From Caldifarciminota bacterium (GTDB taxonomy: Bacteria > Hydrothermota > E44-bin80): DNA of 6,730 nt. The DNA is taken from assembly GCA_023127905.1 (NCBI GenBank), contig JAGMEZ010000622.1, positions 1 through 6,730 on the forward strand, given 5' to 3'. The position numbers were made by a program, and so were the translations under genes. Every line of letters begins with the position of its first letter. The stretch's first letter is position 1. The notes below the pieces were generated by a model. That model was not told the origin of the DNA, did no database searches, and was given only the letters and a program-made list of their open reading frames with translations. Below are positions 1 to 6,730 of this stretch, piece after piece.

Positions 1-343
1 AATAGACAATAAGATTGTGCTCATCAAGAGGAAGAATCCTCCTTATGGTTGGGCAATCCCAGGTGGTTTTGTAGATGAAGGTGAAACAGTGGAGGATGCA
101 GTAAGAAGGGAGATGAAAGAGGAGACGAATCTGGATCTTAGCAATATGAAGCAGTTTCATGTCTATTCGGATCCAGAAAGGGATCCCCGAGGTCACACTG
201 TATCTGTTGTTTTTACTGCCGATGGAATTGGTGAGATGAAAGCACAGGATGATGCTAAGGAGATTGGGTTATTTACACGGGATACACTTCCAGATAAAAT
301 TGCATTTGACCACTGGATGATACTTGCAGATTACTTTATGTAA
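1..343 (+). CDS. Nudix hydrolase (ADP-ribose pyrophosphatase-like), 5'-truncated by window edge
   Basis: This is the C-terminal 113 residues of a Nudix-family hydrolase, which cleaves nucleoside diphosphates linked to another moiety using Mg2+. The reading frame is open to the left edge, and the residues before the internal GTG at 17 (IDNKI) fit the first Nudix strand, so the true start lies upstream and that GTG is not the start. The full 23-residue Nudix box lies at 65-133 (visible residues 22-44): G22, E28, then R36-E37, with metal-binding E40-E41. The usual Gly near the end of the box is Asn (TNL), a substitution I regard as tolerated. The preceding [14 protein letters not shown] and the C-terminal LPDKIAFDH resemble small ADP-ribose pyrophosphatase/NUDT-like proteins; substrate specificity cannot be read from sequence. 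It is convergent with the minus-strand operon and ends at TAA 341-343, so it is probably functionally unrelated to that operon. Confidence 0.93.
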   Translation, partial: IDNKIVLIKRKNPPYGWAIPGGFVDEGETVEDAVRREMKEETNLDLSNMKQFHVYSDPERDPRGHTVSVVFTADGIGEMKAQDDAKEIGLFTRDTLPDKIAFDHWMILADYFM

Positions 344-368
344 TAATACCTCCCTAACGCATATCTTA

Positions 369-1019
369 TCATAATTTTTCTGCTGCAAGTACCTCATTGA
401 CGAATGAATCTTCAGGTAATGCACCAACAAATGTAATCTTTTCATTGATAACAACCTTTGGAACGCTCGAAACATTGTATTTTTGCGAGAGCGTGACAAA
501 CTCGGATGCATCAATTTCATCTGCTCTTATGTTATCACTTACGAATGCTAATTTGTGTGCAAACTGAACAGCATTAGTACAGTATGGACAGGTGTTAGTA
601 ACAAATACCTGGATATGAACAGGTTTTGAGAGCTTTGCTATTTTTTGGAGGCTCTCCTCTTTTAATCCTGTTTCTTGTTTTGATACCATAATAACAGCTT
701 CTAAGAGAGAAGCGAACTCATATCCTGATGGTAAACCATAGAATCGGATTCCATAGTCTTTATCGCTCATAATGACGATTGCGGGAATTTTCTCTATATT
801 GTATTCTTTTACTTTTTCTTTGTCAATATCAAATTTGAAGACAGAAAGCGAAATTAAATCTGAGAGGGATACAATCTCATTGAGGAGTTCGTGAGTTTGC
901 TGGCAGGACTGACATTCCAGTTCCATTGTAAAATAGGTAATGTTAACAGGGTTCTTTAGGCTTATTTTAAACTTTTCTTTTACTTCCTTTTTTATATCTT
1001 CTGGAAGCATTGAAGCCAT
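369..1019 (-). CDS. Protein disulfide oxidoreductase, two-domain glutaredoxin/thioredoxin-like (PDO type)
   Basis: A 216-residue protein of two tandem thioredoxin folds, the usual size of the archaeal/thermophile PDO (glutaredoxin-like) family. The N-terminal fold carries CQSC at residues 36-39 with a cis-Pro at 79 (KIPA). The C-terminal fold carries CPYC at 144-147 with a cis-Pro at 187 (SVPK) and a FVGALPED ending typical of the family. Such proteins catalyse dithiol-disulfide exchange, commonly reduced by a thioredoxin reductase. No signal peptide or membrane segment is seen, so it is probably cytoplasmic. The ATG at 1019 is chosen because AAGGAGG lies 4 nt upstream; a second Met at residue 4 would be 13 nt from that site. 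It starts 19 bp after the tamB stop and is the last gene of the operon. The family call is firm; its role beside outer-membrane assembly genes is unknown and could be incidental. Confidence 0.93.
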   Translation of the reverse strand: MASMLPEDIKKEVKEKFKISLKNPVNITYFTMELECQSCQQTHELLNEIVSLSDLISLSVFKFDIDKEKVKEYNIEKIPAIVIMSDKDYGIRFYGLPSGYEFASLLEAVIMVSKQETGLKEESLQKIAKLSKPVHIQVFVTNTCPYCTNAVQFAHKLAFVSDNIRADEIDASEFVTLSQKYNVSSVPKVVINEKITFVGALPEDSFVNEVLAAEKL

Positions 1020-1023
1020 AATT

Positions 1024-1030
1024 CCTCCTT
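1024..1030 (-). promoter_or_regulatory. Ribosome binding site of the disulfide oxidoreductase gene
   Basis: The minus strand reads AAGGAGG followed by AATT and the ATG at 1019. It is the strongest Shine-Dalgarno match in the window and lies in the 19-bp gap after the tamB stop, so this gene can initiate independently of translation from upstream. It favours Met1 over Met4 as start. Confidence 0.8.
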
Positions 1031-1038
1031 TTTAATAA

Positions 1039-4000
1039 TTAATACTTAAATTTGAATCGTATTCCTAAATTATACCTCCCATTTTCCTCTCTTTGTCCAA
1101 TAATATAACTACCTTTCCATATTTTGTATTCAATTTCAAATTCGTCTTTTGAACTTGCAAAGATATCATGTGTAACTCCGAGATATAGGTCCTTTGAGAT
1201 ATATTTTCCAACGGTTAGTTTCGCAGTTTTGTGGGTTCCTAAAAGTTTTGTTTCAAGGTCAATAGCATCGATTTTAAGTGTGGTTTGAAATTCACGAAGA
1301 AGAGTCTGTCTTATCCAGTAGCTTGCTGCTTTATCGGAAAGGTTACTGATATTTGAAAGTGAAGTTATATCTTCCAGAGAAGTTACATTAAAACTTAGGA
1401 GAAGAATTATGTTTTCCTTTGTTAATGATGGATCGGATGAGGTCAGACTGAATTCAGGTTCCTGCATTGTTCCTCCAACATTCAAGTAGACAATTACCGT
1501 TGTGTCCCGTGCCTGGTGTCGAATCTTTGTTTGTGCACGGAGGTCAATTTCAGGGTTTAACTCTGGAGAATTTGTGAATCTAAAAACGCCCTTTTCAATA
1601 GTAAATGTCTGATCAAGGTAGTATATGAATCCTCTTTTTGTTTCAAAGAAACCGGAGAGTTGGGGAACATTTCCTGTACCTTTTGCGAATATCTTACCTT
1701 TGAGTTCCACATCAGCATCTTCGTTTTTTAACCAGATATTCCCTTCTTCAGCTGATATTTCTAAATCGTAAGATAAGTTACCTTTCCTGATACCTTTTTC
1801 CTGCTTTCGTCTGAATGGAATTGTTATGTCACCCTTTTCGATATTTAGTTTTCCTAAAATTGAGAGCTTGGAGAAGGGACCTATCAGTTTCATATGAGGG
1901 GTTACCGTAAGGTAAAGGTCTTTGAAACCGGTAATTGGTATATGATTACCTGTTATCATTAAATCAATAGATTCTGGCTTTATACCATGGAGGTTTATTT
2001 TCCCTTTTAGTTCTATATTTCCCTCTTCAACAATTCCTTTAATACTCTGAACGATGATTTCTTCACCAGCAAGCTGAACATATCCTTCTGTATCTTTTAT
2101 TCTTATACCGAGAAAGGGAATATAGAGGTTAGTAGCATATATTCTCAAATCACCCTTCATGTCAATCTTACCAACCGTCCCTTCGCCTTTTATCGATCCG
2201 TAAACTTTACCTCCCTCGAAGTGACAGTATTTGTCATAAGGATAAAAAATCCAGCTACCGAGGTCATTCGCAGTAATTGTAAATTTTATCTTTCGGTTTG
2301 CGTCTTTATCTTTCCGGAAGATTGTTAAAGGAATAATACCATTTACTTCTGAAATTTCCTTGCCTTTCAAAATTTTTAATGTATCAATGTGTAGTTCATC
2401 GTTAAAGTAGTTAATGACACCCTGTATTTCTTCTGCACGCATTTCTTCAAGGAAGAAGTTTTTCATGGAGAGATTGAGTGCTAATCTTGGATTTCGCAAT
2501 GAGCCATGACCTGAAATGTCAAATTTGAGTGTTCCGCCAAGATCTTTATTAAAATTAAGAAGTTCAGCAATTGTTCTGAGATCAAAACTGTCACTTCTCA
2601 GAGAGATACTGTAATCCAGGCTTTTGTCCAGATCAAGAGATACCTCTATCGGGATATCTGTTATATATAACAAGCCATCTTTCAACCGTATCATGTCCTT
2701 TTCTAACTCAATTTGCAATTTTTCTTTAGTTTTTATTTCTGCATTCCTCAATCTCAGACTTAATGTATCTACCGTAAATACAAAGATTTCATTCTCTTTT
2801 GAAATGTTTACTGTTGAATATAGGTGAATTTCCTTTCCCATTGTTAAAAGAGAAAAACCTCTGATGATTGTGTCTGAAATTACAGAGATATTGAAACTAT
2901 CCAGATGGGTATTAAGTAAGTTAACGTCTTTTATCATAATTTGGGAATTTTTTCCAGGCACATTAAAATTAATTTGTGCAGTAAGATTTTTTGCATCAAT
3001 ATTCTTGAAGCCAGGTATGTTACAATCTATCCTTGCCTGGATTATCCTTTTTCCTTTTTGCTCTTCATAGTAACCATCCATCGTGAGATTGCCCTTTATA
3101 TCATTAATTCCGAGGAGTTCGAAAAGAGGGGGGAGGTAAAAGTTGTTCGATGTCACATGTATTTTCCTTTTTACACCCCATACTCCTTTGATATTCATAT
3201 AGCTCTGGAGTGAGTATATCTCCATTTCCTTTAAATTAATTACTTTATTTTTGTATGAAATATCTGCGGTGAGTGAGTCGATAGAGAGGTTTTTTATAAT
3301 ACTTTTTCTCAAGTTCGCTTTAACATCAAACTCCCTTTTATCACAATCAGTTATATTACTGCCTTTAGCAATAATTTCTCCTGTAAGCCTTCCTTTCCAG
3401 TCCTTTTTAATAAGTTGAGAAGTGAGGTTATCGAGCATAAATTCATGTACGTTTGTTTCAAAACCGAAACTTTTATCTGTTAGGTTGTAATACCCACTCA
3501 GGGAAACTTCACCATGGTGTGTGTTCCATTGAGCATCTTTTACAGCTAAGCGTTTATTCTTAAATGAAAAATCACAACTTATCCCACCTAAGGAATCATT
3601 ATTAAAGATAATATTTGAAACTGAAACAGTACCCTCTGCTTCTATATTTTCACTTTTCCCCACAAGATACAAATTTGCATTTACTCTTCCTCTTATTATC
3701 TCATCAGTACTTAAGAAGATTCTTGACAGTGCATCGAGGGAGACATTGTTCATATTAACCGTTAATCTCTCGTGTTCATCGAACAGGTTACCATTTATGA
3801 AAAAAGAAGCATTTCTGGTTATGAGGGAACAATTATAGAAAGAAATAAATTCATCTTTGAATGTTACAGTTCCAGAGAAAGATTTTATATCTGTTATATA
3901 AGGATGTTTTGCAACACATTTCGTAAGTGTTATCCTTTTTTTGGTTGATGAAAGATATACTGTTCCTTCGATGTTGAGATCCTTAACAGTATGTATTTTG

Positions 4001-4485
4001 TTTCTATACAGTAAGGAAATATCACCATTAATAATCGTTACATTCTTAAAACCAAAACTTTCTGTCTGCCCATTCTTCTTTTTCTTCTTGGGGGCTTCTT
4101 CCTTTTTCTTTAGAAGCATTTGAGGCTGTTTTTTTGTGAAATCGAACGAAGGTCCTTTTATTAATATTCTCTCGATTGTTTTTTGTTTCCTAAGCAATGC
4201 AAAAATATTAAACTCAACAGCAATATAATCAGCTTTGCCGATGATAAGGGAATCATCAGAAAAAAGTTTGATGTCATTGAATGTATATCCTGTGAGTATG
4301 TTGCCTTCGGTTTCGCCAATTTCCACTTTTACATTGAAATTCGACTCAAAGATGTTTCTGAATATTTGTTCAACTTGTAGTTTTACATAGTCGGTCTTTG
4401 AAACGAGGAAAGAAATTATAGTAAAGAATATTGATAAGAGTATAATAAATGAAAAAATGGGCCATAAAACCTTTCTTTTTGCCAT
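1039..4485 (-). CDS. tamB: TamB-like translocation and assembly module protein (DUF490/AsmA-like)
   Basis: An 1148-residue protein, close to E. coli TamB (about 1260). A basic start (MAKRK) and one hydrophobic segment at about residues 8-28 anchor it in the inner membrane. The rest is long, repetitive, strand-rich sequence (recurring G-x-hydrophobic and 'LKGKI'/'IEGTV' patterns) expected of the periplasm-spanning groove of AsmA/TamB proteins. The C-terminal DUF490 region is clear: RG-F-YYLDQTFTIEKGVFRF near 951-970, a ...NPEIDLRA strand, a SLTSSDPSLTKENIILLL motif at about 1013-1030, and a GKYISKDLYLGV motif near 1093. TamB partners an Omp85 barrel and functions in outer-membrane protein insertion and/or phospholipid transfer. 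The start overlaps the Omp85 stop by one base (TAATG), which suggests coupling. A Lys-rich stretch (126-137) lies beyond the anchor. Six cysteines fall between residues 190 and 754, and none in the DUF490 region. No frameshift is seen. Confidence 0.93.
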   Translation of the reverse strand: MAKRKVLWPIFSFIILLSIFFTIISFLVSKTDYVKLQVEQIFRNIFESNFNVKVEIGETEGNILTGYTFNDIKLFSDDSLIIGKADYIAVEFNIFALLRKQKTIERILIKGPSFDFTKKQPQMLLKKKEEAPKKKKKNGQTESFGFKNVTIINGDISLLYRNKIHTVKDLNIEGTVYLSSTKKRITLTKCVAKHPYITDIKSFSGTVTFKDEFISFYNCSLITRNASFFINGNLFDEHERLTVNMNNVSLDALSRIFLSTDEIIRGRVNANLYLVGKSENIEAEGTVSVSNIIFNNDSLGGISCDFSFKNKRLAVKDAQWNTHHGEVSLSGYYNLTDKSFGFETNVHEFMLDNLTSQLIKKDWKGRLTGEIIAKGSNITDCDKREFDVKANLRKSIIKNLSIDSLTADISYKNKVINLKEMEIYSLQSYMNIKGVWGVKRKIHVTSNNFYLPPLFELLGINDIKGNLTMDGYYEEQKGKRIIQARIDCNIPGFKNIDAKNLTAQINFNVPGKNSQIMIKDVNLLNTHLDSFNISVISDTIIRGFSLLTMGKEIHLYSTVNISKENEIFVFTVDTLSLRLRNAEIKTKEKLQIELEKDMIRLKDGLLYITDIPIEVSLDLDKSLDYSISLRSDSFDLRTIAELLNFNKDLGGTLKFDISGHGSLRNPRLALNLSMKNFFLEEMRAEEIQGVINYFNDELHIDTLKILKGKEISEVNGIIPLTIFRKDKDANRKIKFTITANDLGSWIFYPYDKYCHFEGGKVYGSIKGEGTVGKIDMKGDLRIYATNLYIPFLGIRIKDTEGYVQLAGEEIIVQSIKGIVEEGNIELKGKINLHGIKPESIDLMITGNHIPITGFKDLYLTVTPHMKLIGPFSKLSILGKLNIEKGDITIPFRRKQEKGIRKGNLSYDLEISAEEGNIWLKNEDADVELKGKIFAKGTGNVPQLSGFFETKRGFIYYLDQTFTIEKGVFRFTNSPELNPEIDLRAQTKIRHQARDTTVIVYLNVGGTMQEPEFSLTSSDPSLTKENIILLLSFNVTSLEDITSLSNISNLSDKAASYWIRQTLLREFQTTLKIDAIDLETKLLGTHKTAKLTVGKYISKDLYLGVTHDIFASSKDEFEIEYKIWKGSYIIGQREENGRYNLGIRFKFKY

Positions 4486-6350
4486 TAAAATGCGTTCCCT
4501 ATTGCTAAATATAGATTCCCTTTGTAATTTTCTGATCTATCTGTTAGCCTGTAGCCGTAATCAATCCTCATTGGTCCGATAACTGTATTATAGCGTAATC
4601 CAAAGCCTATACCAACCTTTATCCCTTTTATCTTTATATGCTCTTTACTCAACCATAAACCGCCCCAATCAAAGAAAACAGCTCCACCAATCATCTTATA
4701 GATTGGAAACCTGAATTCTTCCCCGCCATTTATTAGGTAAATACCGCTGTATTTACCTCTTATATCACGTACACCAATAGAACTCTCAGAATAACCCCGC
4801 AGTGAGTTTGCTCCACCGAGTTCAAATCTTTCATCCACTGAAATGGACTCACCAGTATTTTCCGTTAAAGCTACTGTATATCCAATTTTTATTTTTGTTG
4901 CCAGTACCGAACGCCTCGTGACTCTCCTGTACCAACTGATATCCTGAATATATCGTCTAAAGTGGTTATCTCCCTTCAGGAAGTAGCCTCCAGCAAACTC
5001 AACAGATGTTAATGACAGTAGTCCTTTTCTGGGATTAAAGATGTTATCTCTTGTATCCTGTGAATATGCAAAGAGTACTGAATTTGTTAAATAATTCGTC
5101 TCAGGTTTGTAATCACCAATAATATTTATGAACGCTTTCTTGAATTTTAACTCGCCTATGATCTCCGTTGAAAGATTAATAGAATGACCTATTCTACCAG
5201 TCATTCCGTAGATGTTGCTGAAATAGGTTGAACTTCTTTTATCTTCTATTATAATTGTTTGTTCCCGTTCGTTGAACAGATGAAGATTGAATTTTAAATG
5301 TGTACTAAAAAGATATGGTTCAGTATAGTATATATCAAGATTTCCCCATTTCTCTTTCTTCAGGTTGAAGGTATATTTATAATTTATCCTAATCGATTGA
5401 TTGTTGTCGAAAAGATTCTGGTGTCCCCAGCCTGCCTCCATTGTAATCCTGTTTGGTGTTTGAAATGCTAAACCAGAGGAAATCCATTTTGTCTTTCCTT
5501 CTAAAACCCTGAAAATAACAACAACATCATCTCTCTTTTCTTTGACACCCTCAATTTCGAATTTAACATCATCGAAGAGACCTGTTGCATATATCTTTTG
5601 TTGAGAAGCATAGACCTTCTGTGGTGAATAAAAATTCCCAGGCTTTATTAATATTTCCCTTTCAATTATTCTTCTCCTTACTGATTTATTGCCTTCGATC
5701 TTGACATCTTTCACATAAACTCTTTCCCCTTCCTCAATGATGAATGTGAGATTGTTATCTATCATAAAACTATCCTCAGGAGATATTGTTACATCAGCAT
5801 AAATGTATCCTTTGTGGGCATAAAGAGAAGTAATATTATACTTTGATGTAAAGATTTTTAAGAAATCGTATGGTTCGTTTCTATAGATGATAACTGCTTT
5901 AAAGAGTTTTTTTGAATCGATTCTCTCATTACCTCTAAACGTAATCTTCTTTATTATTGCCCTTTCACCTTTTTCTATAGTGAAAAAAAGGTCTATGAGA
6001 TTTTTTTCTGGGTAAAACTTTCCCTTCTGGGATGTTATTTTTGAATCAAAAAACCCTTTACTTCTGTAGTAAGAGATTATGTTATCGAGACCAACCTTGA
6101 TTTTGTATTCACTGTACAGATCCCCTTCTTTAATTATTTTCATTGTTTTCTTTAATTGACTACCTTTAATTGATTTATTTCCTATAAAATTAATCTTTCC
6201 TATAATAAGACCTTCTTCTCTTATGGTGGCATTTCTTCTGGCCCCGCACTGGAGAATGAGAAATATGGCAACAACAAGAAGAGTGTAAGGAAGAAATTTT
6301 TTAATTAATGAAAGAGAAGCAAGAAAATTGTTAGTATTTTCTTTTAACAT
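4485..6350 (-). CDS. Omp85-family outer-membrane assembly protein, TamA/BamA-like (possible lipoprotein, TamL-like)
   Basis: A 621-residue outer-membrane barrel protein of the BamA/TamA superfamily. Order: signal segment (KK at 17-18, hydrophobic 19-34) ending at Cys35; three POTRA repeats at about 48-131, 133-212 and 213-290 (each opening like ITFRGNERI and containing an aromatic-Gly turn such as YYRSKGFFD); then a barrel at about 292-621. Barrel hallmarks are DTRDNIFNPRKG (432-443 region), RFELGG followed by the loop-6 LRGY at 517-520, and a terminal Phe as in the outer-membrane beta-signal. Three POTRAs match TamA rather than five-POTRA BamA, and direct linkage to tamB supports a TAM pair; BamA function remains possible in lineages where BamA sits beside TamB. 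Cys35 is the only cysteine and follows ILQ, a poor lipobox because of Gln at -1. The ATG at 6350 fits AGGGGAA just upstream, and the start lies 20 bp inside the spoIID-like gene. Confidence 0.93.
   Translation of the reverse strand: MLKENTNNFLASLSLIKKFLPYTLLVVAIFLILQCGARRNATIREEGLIIGKINFIGNKSIKGSQLKKTMKIIKEGDLYSEYKIKVGLDNIISYYRSKGFFDSKITSQKGKFYPEKNLIDLFFTIEKGERAIIKKITFRGNERIDSKKLFKAVIIYRNEPYDFLKIFTSKYNITSLYAHKGYIYADVTISPEDSFMIDNNLTFIIEEGERVYVKDVKIEGNKSVRRRIIEREILIKPGNFYSPQKVYASQQKIYATGLFDDVKFEIEGVKEKRDDVVVIFRVLEGKTKWISSGLAFQTPNRITMEAGWGHQNLFDNNQSIRINYKYTFNLKKEKWGNLDIYYTEPYLFSTHLKFNLHLFNEREQTIIIEDKRSSTYFSNIYGMTGRIGHSINLSTEIIGELKFKKAFINIIGDYKPETNYLTNSVLFAYSQDTRDNIFNPRKGLLSLTSVEFAGGYFLKGDNHFRRYIQDISWYRRVTRRSVLATKIKIGYTVALTENTGESISVDERFELGGANSLRGYSESSIGVRDIRGKYSGIYLINGGEEFRFPIYKMIGGAVFFDWGGLWLSKEHIKIKGIKVGIGFGLRYNTVIGPMRIDYGYRLTDRSENYKGNLYLAIGNAF
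4495..4500 (-). promoter_or_regulatory. Ribosome binding site of tamB inside the end of the Omp85 gene
   Basis: The minus strand reads AGGGAA, then 9 nt to the tamB ATG at 4485. The site lies within the last codons of the Omp85 gene, whose TAA stop shares one base with the tamB ATG. This arrangement is typical of termination-reinitiation coupling, giving linked amounts of the two partner proteins. Confidence 0.65.
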
Positions 6351-6730
6351 TCGTTCCCCTGTAATAATGTTTTAGTATTTCATTGTAGCTGTATCCCTTC
6401 TGTGCCATTCCTATAGCACCCCATTGACACATTCCACATCCGTGCCCAGCGCCCCTTCCAAATATAATGATGGAATCATTATGTGTCTCAATATAAAAAT
6501 AATTGCTCAAGAGGATCTTATTATTTTCTTTTAATGTTTTTCGGATGTCAAGTCCTGAAAGGATAAGTTTGTCTGTCTCCGTTTCAACTATTAACTTTGT
6601 TACCCTTTTGGAACGAGGGTTTCTTGCTAAATGGAAGGTTTTTATAGTACTGCTTCGGCAGATAACTGGGTCATCACTGTTGAGAATAAGATTTTTCCTT
6701 AATAGATTATGGAATTCCTCTTTTGAATAT
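6331..6730 (-). CDS. SpoIID/LytB-domain protein, C-terminal part (5' end beyond window)
   Basis: Reading the minus strand in from the right edge gives 132 codons ending in TAA at 6333-6331; no start is visible. The sequence contains SGLDIRKTL followed by a YFYIE strand, then the signature GRGAGHGCGMCQWGAIGMAQKG and YNEILKHYYRGT. This is the classic C-terminal half of the SpoIID domain (G-x-G-H-G-x-G-M-x-Q-W-G-A). SpoIID is a peptidoglycan lytic transglycosylase acting on glycan strands without stem peptides in sporulating bacteria; homologues are also found in non-sporulating and diderm bacteria. The catalytic Glu known from the family would lie upstream of the window. The positions often held by Val and Ser in GHGVGMSQ are both Cys here (CGMC, 6427-6438). 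The gene overlaps the Omp85 gene by 20 bp and is the upstream operon member, so it probably works in the periplasm near outer-membrane assembly. Confidence 0.9.
   Translation of the reverse strand, partial: YSKEEFHNLLRKNLILNSDDPVICRSSTIKTFHLARNPRSKRVTKLIVETETDKLILSGLDIRKTLKENNKILLSNYFYIETHNDSIIIFGRGAGHGCGMCQWGAIGMAQKGYSYNEILKHYYRGTNVKRKY
6354..6360 (-). promoter_or_regulatory. Ribosome binding site of the Omp85 gene, inside the SpoIID-like coding region
   Basis: The minus strand reads AGGGGAA, then CGA and the ATG at 6350. The same bases encode the R-G-T of the SpoIID-like C-terminus. This fixes the Omp85 start; no alternative ATG, GTG or TTG occurs between this ATG and the hydrophobic segment. 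Confidence 0.7.

Noticed and set aside
17..19. GTG as the start of the Nudix gene
   Set aside because: The frame continues open to the window edge and the upstream residues belong to the first Nudix strand; starting here would remove part of the fold, and no Shine-Dalgarno precedes it.
269..520. Open frame of 83 codons on the minus strand
   Set aside because: It lies across the end of the disulfide oxidoreductase gene and the Nudix gene in other frames, has no recognisable motif, and both real genes have clear family signatures.
2659..2672. 14-bp perfect palindrome TGTTATATATAACA
   Set aside because: It lies within tamB coding sequence, is pure AT in the centre, is not repeated elsewhere that I could see, and is expected by chance in AT-rich DNA.
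2624..4380. Several plus-strand open frames of 60-90 codons (2624-2827, 2864-3070, 2941-3213, 3941-4123, 4183-4380)
   Set aside because: All are antisense shadows of tamB with low-complexity Phe/Ile/Ser-rich translations and no supporting ribosome binding sites or family resemblance.
6150..6174. Short direct repeat of CTTTAATTGA
   Set aside because: It falls in Lys/Leu-rich coding sequence of the first POTRA domain and has only two copies, so it is likely codon-driven coincidence.
1..6730. CRISPR array, tRNA/rRNA, insertion sequence or riboswitch
   Set aside because: No spaced direct repeats, RNA-gene signatures, transposase motifs or terminal inverted repeats were found; nearly every base is in one of five protein genes.

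Overview
The window is a densely coding, AT-rich stretch of bacterial chromosome. It holds four tightly packed minus-strand genes and the 3' part of one convergent plus-strand gene. An Omp85 (BamA/TamA) barrel protein next to a TamB-type protein implies a diderm cell with an outer membrane. The two-domain protein disulfide oxidoreductase with two CxxC sites is best known from thermophilic archaea and deep-branching or thermophilic bacteria. Together with the AT-rich codon use, this suggests an uncultivated deep-branching diderm, for example of the WOR-3/Hydrothermae or wider FCB type. That placement is inference; no phylogenetic marker is present.

Layout from left to right: (1) 1-343, plus strand, C-terminal part of a Nudix hydrolase whose start lies off the left edge. 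(2) 369-1019, minus strand, glutaredoxin-like protein disulfide oxidoreductase. (3) 1039-4485, minus strand, a 1148-residue TamB (DUF490) protein. (4) 4485-6350, minus strand, a 621-residue Omp85 protein with three POTRA repeats and a C-terminal barrel. (5) 6331-6730, minus strand, the C-terminal 132 residues of a SpoIID/LytB-domain protein whose start lies off the right edge; this gene is easily missed because no start codon for it is in the window.

Transcription of the minus-strand group runs spoIID-like -> Omp85 -> tamB -> disulfide oxidoreductase. The junctions are a 20-bp overlap, a 1-bp overlap (TAATG) and a 19-bp gap, so one polycistronic, translationally coupled operon is very likely. 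Its promoter lies beyond the right edge. The Omp85 and TamB proteins should form an envelope-spanning assembly complex (TAM-like). The SpoIID-like protein probably acts on peptidoglycan glycan strands, and the oxidoreductase handles thiols and disulfides. No RNA genes, mobile elements, CRISPR arrays or convincing terminators were seen, and no gene-free stretch exceeds 25 bp.

No entirely new system is evident. The points most worth a second look are the grouping of peptidoglycan remodelling, outer-membrane assembly and thiol-redox genes; the possible lipoprotein (TamL-like) nature of the Omp85 protein, whose only cysteine sits at the end of its signal segment; and a CxxC motif inside the SpoIID signature.
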